Source: Shinisaurus crocodilurus
Taxonomy: Eukaryota; Chordata; Lepidosauria; Squamata; Shinisauridae
Assembly: GCA_021292165.1 (NCBI GenBank)
Contig: CM037876.1
Span: forward strand, 308,524,492 to 308,588,491
Reading direction: 5' to 3'
Length of the DNA: 64,000 nucleotides
Positions 55,101 through 64,000 of this stretch are shown in pieces. The notes under the pieces are model-generated. The model was not told the DNA's origin. It did no database searches and saw only the letters and a program-made list of their open reading frames with translations. Position numbers and translations under genes: made by a program. Every line of letters starts with the position of its first letter. Positions within the stretch are counted from its first letter, which is position 1.

Positions 55101-58100
55101 GGGGTTGCAGAAACATGTTAAAATCTACAATTATTTATTATTTATTTTATTTATTATATTTGTACCCCGCCTTTTTTCCTGCAAGGAACTCAGGGCGACT
55201 GACATAATCCTCCTCCTCCTCCTCCTCTCCATTTTATCCTCACAACAACCCTGTGAGGTAGGTTAGGCTGAGAGTCAGTGACTGGCCCAAAGTCACCCAG
55301 TGAGTTTAGGATGCTTGATAGACATAGAATATCGAGTGCCAGTCAGAGATGGAAGCAGAAAGCGGGTGGTGGTGATTTATGTTTGTTTGTTTGTTTGTTT
55401 GTTTGTTTGTTGTATCTATTAATTGCCCATCTGGCCGGCAAACCGGCCACTCTGGGCGATGTACAACATGATAAAATATAAAATATACATTTAAAACAGT
55501 ATAAAAATTTAAAATCTTAACCCACCCCATATTCCCTCCTGAATAGCCCTGTTTTTAGTGAGCGGCGGAAGCTCAGCAGAGAGGGGGCATGGTGCAGGCC
55601 ACTAGGGAGAGAGTTCCACAGTACGGGGGCCGCCACAGAAAAGGCAATGGTAACGAAGGTGATGGTAACAAAGACATAGCAACTATTTTCTTTTCTTTTC
55701 TTTTTTAAAGAAGGGCCAAGACTGAAGGGTGAGCAGCATTGGCTGTATCCCGGGACAGTTCAGCCTCGGGCTCTGTAATGCTCCTCCTGCTCTGTGAATG
55801 GCAAGGCTGGCTCTGGCAGGGCTGCCCGTCCTTACGCATGTTAGGCTTGCCTTTGGAGCCCCTTTGCCAAGGGGCTTTCAGAAAGCAGCTGTGCTGCCCG
55901 ACCAGCAGCGTGTGCCTTCGGGCCGGAAAGGGTGTGCGGAGGCTCACGTAGAAAACACCAAGGGCCCAGATTGAGCTGCCTGTCACGCTTACATGTGGGC
56001 TAGCTGGGTCTGCAGCTGGAGGTCCCTGGGCCAAGCCGCCTCCCCGGGTTTCATCCGGCCTGCCTAGTTGCCCACCAGCTGTCACAAGGGACATGAAGGG
56101 GGGGTGTTGCCTGTATCAACAGAACTTGCTGGCAGACGGTTCTGGAGGATGGGAGGGTGTGTGTGGGTGTAGCGAGAGACGGTGCCACATCGCCCTCCGC
56201 TTATCGCGGGAAGTGATAATTCCCCTTTACTCGGCAATGGTTAGGCCTCATCTTGAGTACTGCGTCCAGTTCTGGGCACCTCACTTTAAGAAGGACGTAG
56301 ACAAACTGGAGAGGGTTCAGAGGAGGGCAACAAGGATGATAAAGGGACTGGAAACAAGGCCCTATGAGGAGAGACTGAAAGAACTGGGCATGTTTAGCCT
56401 TCAGAAGAGGAGACTGAGGGGAGATATGATCGCACTCTTCCAGTACTTGAAGGGATGTCACACAGAGGAGGGCCAGGATCTCTTCTCGATCATCCCAGTT
56501 TGCAGGACACGGAATAATGGGCTCAAGTTACAGGAACCCAGATTGCACCTAAACATCAGGAAAAATTTCCTGACTGTCAGAGCAATAAGACAATGGAATC
56601 AACTACCTAGGGAGGTCATGGGCTCTCCCACTCTGGAGGCATTCAAGGTGCAGCTGGACAGACATCTGTCAGAGATGCTTTGACCTAGATTCCTGCATTG
56701 AGCAGGGGGTTGGACTCGATGGCCTTGTAGGCCCCTTCCAACTCTACTTTTCTATGATTCTATGATTCCTGTTCAAAATGACCCCCCAGCAAAATTGGTT
56801 GCTAACCAGGGAGTTGGGATACCGTTGTCGTCTGTGATTAGAAAATGAATCAAGCACAACACAGGCTTTGATCTTGCAATCTTTGTTTTCAGGATGAGGT
56901 CCCGGGCGGAATTATGTCCGAGAGTTATAAGGTAAGTCACGGTCGGGGTCCAGAGCAAAAAAACGCATCTAGAGCTACCAGACTATGGCCTAGTTCTGCA
57001 CTTGTGCCAGAATATCCAAGCGCAGCTATATTCTCCGCCAGTATCCTTAAAAAAAAGGAAAGAAAAAAAGAAATGAATTTTTGAGGCATGAGCCATGCTG
57101 GCAACCTACCAACCATCCGGGCTAGGCCCGACAGTCCCAGGCCCTCGTCTGAAGTGGTGGTCAAACAGACCTGTTTATTTTATTTAACAAATTTGCATGC
57201 CACCCATCAACAGGAGATTCCTGGGTGGTTCGCAGCCCACCCCCTGCCAGAATTTCACCAAACCCATCCTTTCCTTTCCTGCAAAAGTACGTTGCACCCG
57301 TTCAAACAACTGCCAGCCTGAGTCGTTGATGGCCTCGTTGGAGGAAAGAGGGCAGATGTGGGTTTTCGAGTGGTGCGGAGACCAGCTGGTAGCTTTCCTC
57401 AGGCTAGGTTTGGTTTGGGGACTGCTGTTGCCAGCCCCATGTTCAGGGGATTTAATCAGTTTTGCCACCTCCGGCCTTGCTTTACAGTATTCCAAAGAAG
57501 CCGCCGCCTTTACCGAAGACTGTGAAGAAGCAGAGAGACTCGGAGCTGTCGATCAATCTTTGAGGTGTCGTTTCTTCTGCTGGATAATTTGTGGGTGGCC
57601 TGCGAAGGAGGGTTTGGTTTGGTTTTGCCCTGGAAACTGTGAAGGGGTCCACACGCTTCTTTCTTCCCACCCCTTGCCCACGAATGCTGATTCGGGAGCT
57701 GAGATCATGTTTCTGGGCTCTTCCGCAGCAGTAGCTGTTGACCACGGTGACTGTAGAACAAAAAGGGGATACTAGAGGTTCCCTGTTGTGGCCAGCAGCT
57801 GTTACTATCACTCCAAGTCAGTTGAAACTTGGGTTGTATTCCCTACTCGGCCATGAAGCTTTGGTGGCTTTGGGCCAGTCGCTGAATATGAGCCAGCAAT
57901 GCGACGTGGCTGCAAAGAAGGCAAATGCTATTTTGGGCTGCATTAATAGAAGTATAGCTTCCAAATCGCGCGAAGTGACAATTCCCCTTTACTCAGCACT
58001 GGTTAGGCCTCATCTTGAGTACTTTAAGAAGGACGTAGACAAACTGGAGAGGGTTCAGAGGAGGGCAACAAGGATGATAAAGGGACTGGAAACAAGGCCC

Positions 58101-61100
58101 TATGAGGAGAGACTGAAAGAACTGGGCATGTTTAGCCTTCAGAAGAGGAGACTGAGGGGAGATATGATCGCACTCTTCCAGTACTTAAAGGGTTGTCACA
58201 CAGAGGAGGGCCAGGGTCTCTTCTCGATCATCCCAGTTTGCAGGACACGGAATAATGGGCTCAAGTTACAGGAACCCAGATTCCACCTGAACATCAGGAA
58301 AAAATTATTGACTGTTAGAGCAGTAAGACAACGGAACCAACTACCTCGGCAGGTGGTGGGCTCTCCCACTCTGGAGGCATTCAAGGTGCAGCTGGACGGC
58401 CACCTGTCAGGGATGCTTTGACCTGGATTCCTGCACTGAGCAGGCGGTTGGACTCGATGGCCTTGTGTAGGCCCCCTCCAACTCTACAGTTTTCTATGAT
58501 TCTCACCACCCTGTGAGGTAGGTTAGGCTGAGAGGATAAAATGGAGAGGAGGTGGATCATGTGCACCACCATGGGCTCCTTGGAGGAAAAGGCAGGATAT
58601 AAATGTTAACAAACAAATTATAAATAAATATAAATAGCCCTTGTGGATGTTTCAGCAATTGGCCCATCCCTCTTGGCATGGCTGGCGTATGGCTGGCGCA
58701 GGGCACTCACAGCTGTGTAGCTGAATACATTCGAACGTAAGAAGAACCCTGCTGGATCAGACCCAGGGTCCATCCAGTCCAGCATTCTGCTCACACAGGG
58801 GCCAACCAGCTTCCTCTGGGAAACCCACAAGCAGGACACGAGGGCAACAGCACCCTCCCGCCCATGTTCCCCAGCAACTGGTCTTAGCCAGGCAGACTGC
58901 CTCTGATCCTGGAGGTAGCATCTAGCCATCAGGACTAGTAGCCATCGATAGCCTTCTCCTCCATGGATTTGTCCAATCCCCTTTTGAAGCCCTCCAAATT
59001 GGAGGCCATCACTGCATCTTGTGGAAGTGAACTGCATAGTTTAACTCAGCACTGTGTGAAGAAGTCCTTCCTTTGATCTGTCCTGAATCTCCCACCCGTC
59101 AGCTTCCTGGGATGACCCCTTTGGGTTCTAGTATTATGAGAGAGGGAGAAAGATGTCTCCCTGTCCACTTTCTCCACATTTGGGGTGTTCTGAGGTCCCC
59201 GGGTGTGCCGGCATTTGCAGGGAGGGGGAAGTAATGTAATTACAGCAGGCTTTGAGCACGGTGTGGTTAGTTTTGTGCATGTCTTCCCCTTGGCCCAATC
59301 CTGACCTCTTCTTTTTTTTTTTAATGTGCAACCACCTCGTGCTCTTTTAATGGCAAACCTTTTCGTGCTCGCTTTGCAGCAAGGAAACCGCGGAGGCTGT
59401 GCTTCGGTGGACCCGGCACGACGATTCTTCGGACAGCTTTTGCGCAGTTGATGGTACCGTTGGTGTCCGAGCGCCCGTGCTTCCCCCCCCCCCGCCCGGG
59501 GTGGGGAGCCTCTTTCAGCAAGAGGGCCACACTCAATATCGGAGAAGCCCTCGGGGGTGTGTGTGTGTGTGCATTTGACGTAGAGACCTCCTCCCCTAGT
59601 CCATCAACTGAAACGTCAAATGCTTAAAAGGTACAATCCTATGCAAGTTTAGACAGAAAAAAAGGCCTACAACTCCCAGCATGCTCCAGCCAGCTCTGCT
59701 GGCTGGGGCATGCTGGGAGTTGTAGGCCTTTTTTTTTTTCTGTCTAAACTTGCATAGGATTGCACCCTTAGAATGGGAAAAACTCTACAAAAGCCAAGAA
59801 ACCACTAAGTGATCAGCATTTGGTGGAAAGGACCGTGGCTTTCTGGGGAATCCTGTTCCCCAGTTTTATTGTGATGTTTAAGGCGGTTGCGAGGATGAAA
59901 AAAAACATAGACGTACAAATGCAGCCGGAGCCGGGGGCAACGGTATTATCTTGGTTGTTGCCTTGTTATTGCTATGTGAACTTTAAAAAAAAAAAAAATC
60001 CTCAAAATAAACTGGGGCAGGAGGGAAATTCAAAAGCAAAAGGGAGCACAGGGCAAAGATGTTGTTAAGAGCTGATGAGTTTGCCACTTGCTCGATCACG
60101 CGGGACAAGCGACGGCTGTCCTCGGGGCAATCACAGAACGAGAGAGGAAACGTTCTCGGGTGCCTAGGCAAACTTTTCTTGGGCCCAATGTGTTTTTGGA
60201 AAGAGATTTCCTTCCTCGGGGCCCACTCGTCTTTCTCCAAATGTAACGCAGAAAATCTTGCCGACGTTGTTGCCAAAGACTCTGTTGTAAAACAAAAACG
60301 TGGAGTCTTTGGCAATGGGGGAAACGTCGGCACGATTTTCTGCATTGCGCTTGGAGACAGGCAAGCCACCCCTGAGGAAGGAAATCTCTTTCTGAAATGT
60401 GTTGGGGCCAATAAAACTCTTTCCTAGGCTCCTGAGAATGCTTTTTCTCCTTTTTGGTGACGTTCTGTGCCTTCCCCCTCGCTATTTCCTTTATCCGCAA
60501 TCCCCTGGGGACCAAACTGGAAGCGACGGCGGCAGGCGTGTTTATTCACAGGTCTGCCCTGTTTGCAATACGGCTTGTGGGCTAAGTTTAACACGGGGGT
60601 GTTGAATCTCTTCCAGCCTGAGGGCCAAATGCAATTTTGGAGGAGCTGTTGGGGCTGCAGGCAAAAGAGGTGGGGGTCAAAAATCCCTGCATATTTTAGC
60701 CGAAAGCTGCTGTTTTAAAAAGAGAGAATACGTTTTAGAACGCAGCCTGGGTGGATTCTGCCAAGTTTCCTCCAGCCGAGAGGCATCTGGGCTCCTGAAA
60801 CGGCCTGATCCGAGAACAGACCCCACAAGTGGAGGCCCCCGCAGTATGTCTCTGGGGCTGAGCTGTATAATTCCCACGTACTTGCCCCAAGCTTTAGAAT
60901 GGGGAAAAACTGGGCAAAAGCCAGGAAACCGTCAAACACTCAGCAGTTGGGGAAAGCGGAAGGGAAAGGGTGCCTGGCTATCCGAGGAACCCCAGGTGGG
61001 CTGGGTTTGTCCTGATGCGCAACATCCCTGGTTCAACCTGTAAATGGGACATGGGAGTTGAGCCCTCCCCGAAGATAGCTTTCCACATTCCGTTTCCTCA

Positions 61101-63345
61101 GGCATTTTGCCCCCTTGACTCGCTTCGAGCCTCGGAGGCAGGCCGGGAACGGAACGGGAGGAAACGAGGCAGATGCAGCTCCTCTCTCTCTCATCCGCGC
61201 ACCTTTTGGATGTTAAAATAAGGCCTCCGGACACCTCCCCCCCCCTCCGTTTTATAGATCCGTGGGGCAGGTACGTGAACAACACAGCCTAGCTGCCCCT
61301 GCTCTGTCAGGTTCGGCCCCGAGCAGCAAAAAAAAGCTCTTGCCCCCGCTTCGGGGATAGAGCCGAGCGTGCGGCTTCCGTAGCGCTGGGCGGCATTGTA
61401 ATGCAGGCAAGATAGTGCGGCGGAAAAAGGCCACACGGAGCATCCGCCCTCTCTTTCTCAGCCTTCGGGTGCAATCCTATGCACGTCTAGACAGGAAAAA
61501 AGGCCTCCCAACTCCCAGCATTCCCCAGCCAGCTCTGCTGGGCGTCGGGAGGACTTTTTTCCCTGTCTAAACGTGCATAGGATTGCGCCTTTAAAGAGTC
61601 AGTAGCGCTTCCTTCATGTACAGGTGGGAATTATACAGCTCAGCCCCAGAGACATACTGCGGGGGCTTCCACTTGTGGGGTCCGTTCTCGGATCAGGCCG
61701 TTTCAGGAGCCCAGATGCCTCTCGGCTGGAGGAAACTTGGCAGAATCCACCCAGGCTGCGTTCTAAAACGTATTCTCTCTTTTTAAAACGTGGGGACGCT
61801 TCCTTCCTTCCTAGATATCCAGTCCCCGGAGGCCGAGTACGTAGATCTGCTTCTCAACCCAGAGCGCTACACCGGCTACAAAGGCCCCGAAGCTTGGAAG
61901 ATTTGGAACAGCATCTATGAAGAGAACTGTTTCAAGTATGTGTGTTTGAGCGGTTGGACTGCTCGAGTATTCGATTAAAAAAGAAAAAAAAAATCACCCA
62001 TCCATCCACCTCTAGCTGTATTTCATGGGGATTCCTATCAATGAGTTACAGTATTTATTTATAGGATTTAAAATGTTTTATATCAAGGTAAAAGCAATGG
62101 GAAAAGAAGTGTAGGGAGAAGAAGAACTTCTTGGCTGAAAAACCTTAGAGAATGGGTCAGAGACTATAATATCCTTGTTTAGAGGGGCCATAACCAGAGA
62201 CAGTCTAGCCATGATGATGTCCAACCTCCAGTAGGAGTTGGGATGGGAAGAAGACGATATCCAGCCACTGCCTGTACCACATCCTCCCCAGTGGGGAAAA
62301 CGCTGGGTGGGCGAATCACTTCGCACACCGCCGCTCCCCCTCCAAGGGGAGTGGCATGCTAAGTAAGGGGAATCCCCTGTTATCTGTGATCATTGGTTGG
62401 AGATAACGGGGGGGATTCCCCTCCCCAAGCACCCTGGTGACCTCCAGGGGGTGGGGCTTGGAGAGGGGTCAGGGCCACCCAAATGCCTCCGTGCTGCATT
62501 TGGCCCACCTTGAATGCTTCGTTTGAAGTGGAAAGGCAGGGAGGAAGAGATAAAATGAGTCAATGAAACTTTGCCTTCCTCTGAAGGCAGCACCTAGAGC
62601 ATGCTGGGAGTTGTAGGCCAAAAACATCTGGGGACCCAAGGTTGGAGAACACTGCTTTATATCTTGAACTCTCAAGTTTTGCGGAATTGACTAAAACCAT
62701 TAAAAAACAAACAAACCCAGAACTAGAGAGAATACATCCTTGAGGGTACCTGAAAGCCCCTCTTCTCCCATACAAGCCTGCCTGCCCACCCAGTCATTAA
62801 GGGCGCAATCCTATGCACGTTTAGACAGGGGGGGAAAAGTCCTACAATTCCCAGCATGGCCGGCTGGGCAATGCTGAGAATTGTAGGGCTTTTTTCTGTC
62901 TAAACATGCACCCTCCTAAGATGATTTCCCAAGACCCATTCCCAGGTACCGCCCCCCACCACCACCTTAGGAGATTAGGCAGGTAGCAAAGAAACCGCTT
63001 TCTCTCTGGTGCCACCCTAGTTGTGGGGTGCTTTCCGCCCACCCCAAATATCTGCCTGGCACACTGTCCTCTAGGCAACAACTGAAAATGATTTTGTTTG
63101 TCTGCCTTTTTGATTAATTCTATTGCTCTCGGCTGTGGTCAGTCGGTTCGTTAGTTGTGGCGTTATGGAATTTTATTGCAAATTGTTTTAGTTCTTTGTT
63201 GTAAGCTACCTGGAAGGTCTGATGGAGGAAAGGTGAGGTAGAAATGTTTTGAACAAATCATGTTGAGAAAAAAAAAATGCTTTTCTCTGTCTCCCTAGGC
63301 CTCAGTCCATAAAAAGGCCGTTGAATCCATTAGCTTCCAGCAGAG
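45378..63345 (+). CDS. ERO1A: ERO1A, ER oxidoreductin-1 alpha (exons 1-8, continues beyond window)
   Basis: ERO1A is the FAD-dependent ER-lumen oxidase that re-oxidises protein disulfide isomerase using oxygen, producing hydrogen peroxide. Eight exons join in frame to about 232 residues, roughly half the family length of about 468. Residues 1-34 form a signal peptide with a long Leu/Ala core. CFCQ (42-45) and DDCTCDVET follow. Exon 3 carries CPFW and three cysteines, C101, C106 and C111, equivalent by alignment to human regulatory and outer-active-site C94, C99 and C104; C138 in exon 5 corresponds to C131. The inner active-site CxxC and most FAD contacts lie outside the window. All junctions are GT-AG. 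ERO1B is a paralogue, but [20 protein letters not shown] and head-to-head placement with PSMC6 favour ERO1A. Confidence 0.97.
46236..46385. mobile_element. Family C MITE
   Basis: 'ctgtcctatgcatgtttaga' and inverse, with CTACAACTCCCAGCATAC and GCATGCTGGGAGTTGTAG inside. ERO1A intron 1. Confidence 0.8.
46405..46530. mobile_element. Family B MITE
   Basis: CAGCCTTTCCTCAACCTGCG to GGGGGAAGGCTG. Flanks CTTTACAG and TTTTACAC match at 6 of 8 bases. Confidence 0.75.
46656..48109. other. ERO1A intron 1, no recognised feature
   Basis: Apart from a short repeat scrap at about 46800-46870 I see no exon, repeat or regulatory site I can support. Confidence 0.4.
48110..48722 (-). mobile_element. L2-like LINE 3' end, little decayed
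   Basis: Stop-free minus-strand frame [40 protein letters not shown], ending [17 protein letters not shown], then a TTTATTTA tail. Confidence 0.85.
49192..49226. repeat. (GGT/GGC)n microsatellite
   Basis: About 11 triplets in ERO1A intron 1. Confidence 0.85.
49355..49925 (+). mobile_element. CR1 LINE 3' end, old
   Basis: 'cacacagtgcattgttgagc', 'ccaccaatttggatggattt', 'ccagttgctggggaacatgg' and 'ctggtccagcagtgttcttc', with an unrelated stretch at about 49640-49830. Confidence 0.7.
50130..50512 (+). mobile_element. L2-like LINE 3' end
   Basis: 'aaagaggcttttctgtagtg', 'gtggaatgcccttcccaggg' and tail 'attgaataaataagtgaata'. Confidence 0.7.
50908..51053. mobile_element. hAT-like MITE with perfect 8-bp target duplication
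   Basis: Ends CAGTGCTTTTTTTCTGG and complement of CCAGAAAAAAAGCCCTG. TATACACT flanks both sides exactly (50900-50907 and 51054-51061). ERO1A intron 1. Confidence 0.9.
51118..51250. mobile_element. Family B MITE
   Basis: 'cagcctggggccctccagat' and inverted 'atctggagggacccggtgaa'. Confidence 0.7.
51866..51985 (+). CDS. ERO1A: ERO1A coding exon 2
   Basis: 40 codons, [20 protein letters not shown] to SDYFRYYK. Acceptor ATTAG, donor GTAATT. Confidence 0.97.
52185..52319. mobile_element. hAT-like MITE, family A, perfect 8-bp target duplication
   Basis: Ends CAGTGTTCTCCAACCTTGGG and complement. TGCTAGAG flanks both sides exactly (52177-52184 and 52320-52327). Core CTACAACTCCCAGCATGC. A family B copy follows at 52428-52545. 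Confidence 0.9.
52600..53319. mobile_element. 720-bp hAT-class element with CpG-dense interior
   Basis: 16-base perfect inverted ends CAGGGCCGGATTAAGA, flanked exactly by TGAGTCGC (52592-52599 and 53320-53327), the 8-base duplication typical of hAT transposons. The interior is GGC/CCG-rich with an imperfect palindrome centred near 52984. No transposase. ERO1A intron 2. Confidence 0.9.
53328..54139. other. ERO1A intron 2 remainder
   Basis: Only a phrase similar to 15040-15060 ('gttccctgccctgaggagct') is recognised; otherwise nothing. Confidence 0.4.
54140..54223 (+). CDS. ERO1A: ERO1A coding exon 3
   Basis: 28 codons, [10 protein letters not shown] to CAVKPCPS, with the CxxxxC and following Cys of the regulatory/outer disulfide region. 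Acceptor CTCCAG, donor GTAAGT. Confidence 0.97.
54443..54560. mobile_element. Family B MITE
   Basis: 'cagccgcccccaagcctggt' and inverse near 54540-54557. Confidence 0.7.
54694..54760. mobile_element. Half of a family A MITE
   Basis: CAGTGTTCTCCAACCTTGGG through CTCCCAGCATGC, then the palindrome stops. GATGTAGAC occurs on both sides, so an internal deletion after insertion is possible. Confidence 0.7.
55125..55310 (-). mobile_element. MIR-like SINE, 5' truncated, reversed
   Basis: 'tgtaccccgccttttttcct' to 'agtcacccagtgagtttagg'; the tRNA-like head is missing. Confidence 0.85.
55381..55645 (-). mobile_element. L2-like LINE 3' end
   Basis: Starts in a GTTT tract (55381-55412), then 'attgcccatctggccggcaa' and the minus-strand end of the RT frame. 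Confidence 0.8.
56190..56765 (+). mobile_element. CR1 LINE 3' part, young
   Basis: Stop-free frame [20 protein letters not shown] to LDRHLSEML and 3' end 'ttctatgattctatgattcc'. ERO1A intron 3. Confidence 0.9.
56893..56931 (+). CDS. ERO1A: ERO1A coding exon 4
   Basis: A 39-base exon encoding [13 protein letters not shown]. Acceptor TTTTCAG, donor GTAAGT. Confidence 0.95.
57488..57564 (+). CDS. ERO1A: ERO1A coding exon 5
   Basis: Encodes [20 protein letters not shown] then VDQSL plus two bases of a split Ser codon. Acceptor TTTACAG, donor GTGTCG (weak). Confidence 0.96.
57838..58640 (+). mobile_element. MIR-like SINE interrupted by a CR1 copy
   Basis: SINE pieces at 57838-57886 ('ttgggccagtcgctgaatat') and from 58504 ('ccctgtgaggtaggttaggc') flank the CR1 at 57888-58503. 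Confidence 0.65.
57888..58503 (+). mobile_element. CR1 LINE 3' part, young, with small deletion
   Basis: Frame from [20 protein letters not shown] to LDGHLSGML. Bases encoding CVQFWAPH after LEY are missing relative to the other copies. ERO1A intron 5. Confidence 0.9.
58735..59190 (-). mobile_element. CR1 LINE 3' part
   Basis: 'ccctgctggatcagacccag', 'gccaaccagcttcctctggg' and 'cactgtgtgaagaagtcctt' in reversed order. Confidence 0.8.
59380..59453 (+). CDS. ERO1A: ERO1A coding exon 6
   Basis: Encodes [20 protein letters not shown] then FCAVD plus one base. Acceptor TTTGCAG, donor GTACCG (weak). Confidence 0.96.
59495..59830 (+). mobile_element. Family F MITE with nested family C MITE
   Basis: Family F pieces at about 59495-59625 and 59771-59830 ('gggaaaaactctacaaaagc') surround a family C element (59626-59770) whose ends are AGGTACAATCCTATGCAAG and complement of CATAGGATTGCACCCTTA. 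Confidence 0.65.
60118..60485. mobile_element. Long hairpin MITE, family J
   Basis: Imperfect palindrome centred near 60295. Matching arm words include 'agatttccttcctcggggcc' against 'cctgaggaaggaaatctctt', and 'gttctcgggtgcctagg' against 'cctaggctcctgagaat'. ERO1A intron 6. Confidence 0.65.
60594..61040 (+). mobile_element. Family F MITE interrupted by an inverted-repeat arm
   Basis: Starts GGGGGTGTTGAATCTCTTCC. After 60711 the family sequence is replaced by the 166-base arm and resumes at about 60893 ('tagaatggggaaaaactggg'). Confidence 0.65.
60712..60877. repeat. Left arm of 166-bp inverted repeat
   Basis: Reverse complement of 61624-61789 with two mismatches over 166 bases by eye. It lies inside a family F MITE. 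Confidence 0.95.
61464..61592. mobile_element. Family C MITE
   Basis: GGGTGCAATCCTATGCACGT and complement of CGTGCATAGGATTGCGCC; inner ACTCCCAGCATTCCCC. In the loop of the inverted repeat. Confidence 0.8.
61624..61789. repeat. Right arm of 166-bp inverted repeat
   Basis: Ends 25 bases before ERO1A exon 7, so it reaches the probable branch-point zone of intron 6. Loop between arms is 746 bases. Confidence 0.95.
61815..61935 (+). CDS. ERO1A: ERO1A coding exon 7
   Basis: Encodes [20 protein letters not shown] then [20 protein letters not shown] plus a split Lys. Acceptor CTTCCTAG, donor GTATGT. One arm of a long inverted repeat ends 25 bases upstream. Confidence 0.98.
62595..62653. mobile_element. 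Half of a family A MITE
   Basis: Right half only: GCATGCTGGGAGTTGTAGGC to GGTTGGAGAACACTG. ERO1A intron 7. A GC-rich hairpin ('aaggggaatcccctgttatc' and inverse) is at about 62366-62421. Confidence 0.75.
62797..62910. mobile_element. Family C MITE, right end damaged
   Basis: TTAAGGGCGCAATCCTATGC on the left; CTACAATTCCCAGCATGG inside and its inverted partner. The right end stops after 'ctgtctaaacatgcaccctc'. Confidence 0.7.
63299..63345 (+). CDS. ERO1A: ERO1A coding exon 8
   Basis: Encodes [15 protein letters not shown] after completing Lys, donor GTAAGC. The known protein continues with TSEEN and further exons not present here; 63346-64000 is intron with no repeat I could name. Confidence 0.96.
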
Positions 63346-64000
63346 GTAAGCTCATTTTGCCATTGCATCCTGGAGGAATTTGGCATTCCCAATGTGCAGA
63401 GTTATGTGTTAGGCGGAGACTTCGCTCTGCCTAAAATGGCACCAAAAATGGATAGTGGGTGAAATTTGAAATTGTGTGAACAGTGCACCATTAAGTATAT
63501 TTTCATGTCTCCGTTTAAACGGCATGCGTCGTCCTGCTGTACTCCTAAAATAAGGTGTGTGTGTTTTTGAATAGAGGTTTTTGAATTTGGGTCAAGGAAC
63601 TGGCGAGGGGGGCAACGTAGGAGGGAATGGAGAAGGGGCAAGGAGACTTCGCAGGAGCATGGAAGAACCACAAGGAATGCAGCTCAGAACTGGGTGCAGG
63701 GTTCAGCTTCCTGAGCCGTTCCACTTTCACAAAAAAGAGCAAGTTCCTAGTCCTTATGGACTCAAATATAGCCTTGAAATGAGTGGTAAAAGCCTGTAGT
63801 GTGGCTGACTATGATTTCCAAAAGAATAGGAAATCCGTCCAGTCCCTTGATGAGCTCCTTGTCCTTCCCCCATTCATTGCAATCAGTAAACACGGCATCA
63901 TAAATTCAGCAAAGCAAGAGAGATGATAAAGATAGCAGTTTTTGGAGCAGGACTGGGATTGCTTGTGCACAGAATTCTAATATCTTTAGTGCAGAAAACA

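Overview
The window is vertebrate nuclear DNA, most likely from a lepidosaur reptile. A squamate lizard is the best guess, and tuatara cannot be excluded. The evidence is three multi-exon genes with GT-AG introns, CpG-island promoters, and a repeat mix of CR1 and L2-like LINEs, MIR-like tRNA-derived SINEs and many palindromic MITEs. The gene order STYX, PSMC6, ERO1A matches the conserved block known from human chromosome 14q22, read in reverse.

Genes. STYX is on the minus strand. Only its first coding exon (11076-11132) could be found, inside a CpG island at about 10870-11830. The sequence from 1 to 11075 is then STYX intron 1 and is almost all transposon relics and AT-rich DNA. PSMC6 (Rpt4, a 26S proteasome ATPase) is complete on the minus strand from 39116 to 19792. 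It has 14 coding exons that join without a frame break into 389 codons. ERO1A (ER oxidoreductin-1 alpha) is on the plus strand from 45378. Its first eight coding exons, about 232 residues, lie in the window and the rest is beyond the right edge. PSMC6 and ERO1A are divergent (head to head), with about 6.3 kb between start codons. Both serve protein quality control, one at the proteasome and one in the ER lumen.

Repeats. Between and inside the genes I see CR1 copies (one with a 329-codon reverse-transcriptase frame at 29401-30390), two groups of L2-like LINEs, a third LINE family with a C-terminal zinc-finger-like motif, one solo LTR, and several MITE families. For reference I label these A (hAT-like, 8-bp target duplications), B (hAT-like, ends CAGCCTTCCCCAACCTGG), C (ends GGGYGCAATCCTATGC), D, F, G, H, J and K. 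Insertions are repeatedly nested, which gives relative ages.

Most notable observations: a 166-bp inverted repeat with only two mismatches in ERO1A intron 6, one arm ending 25 bases before exon 7; MITE families A and C with different ends that share a palindromic core resembling the ZNF143 motif; a decoy copy of the last PSMC6 splice junction with a good polypyrimidine tract; two CpG-dense transposon families that create GC-rich islands away from promoters; and a 78-bp perfect direct repeat flanking a LINE 3' end. I saw no RNA gene, CRISPR array or microbial system.
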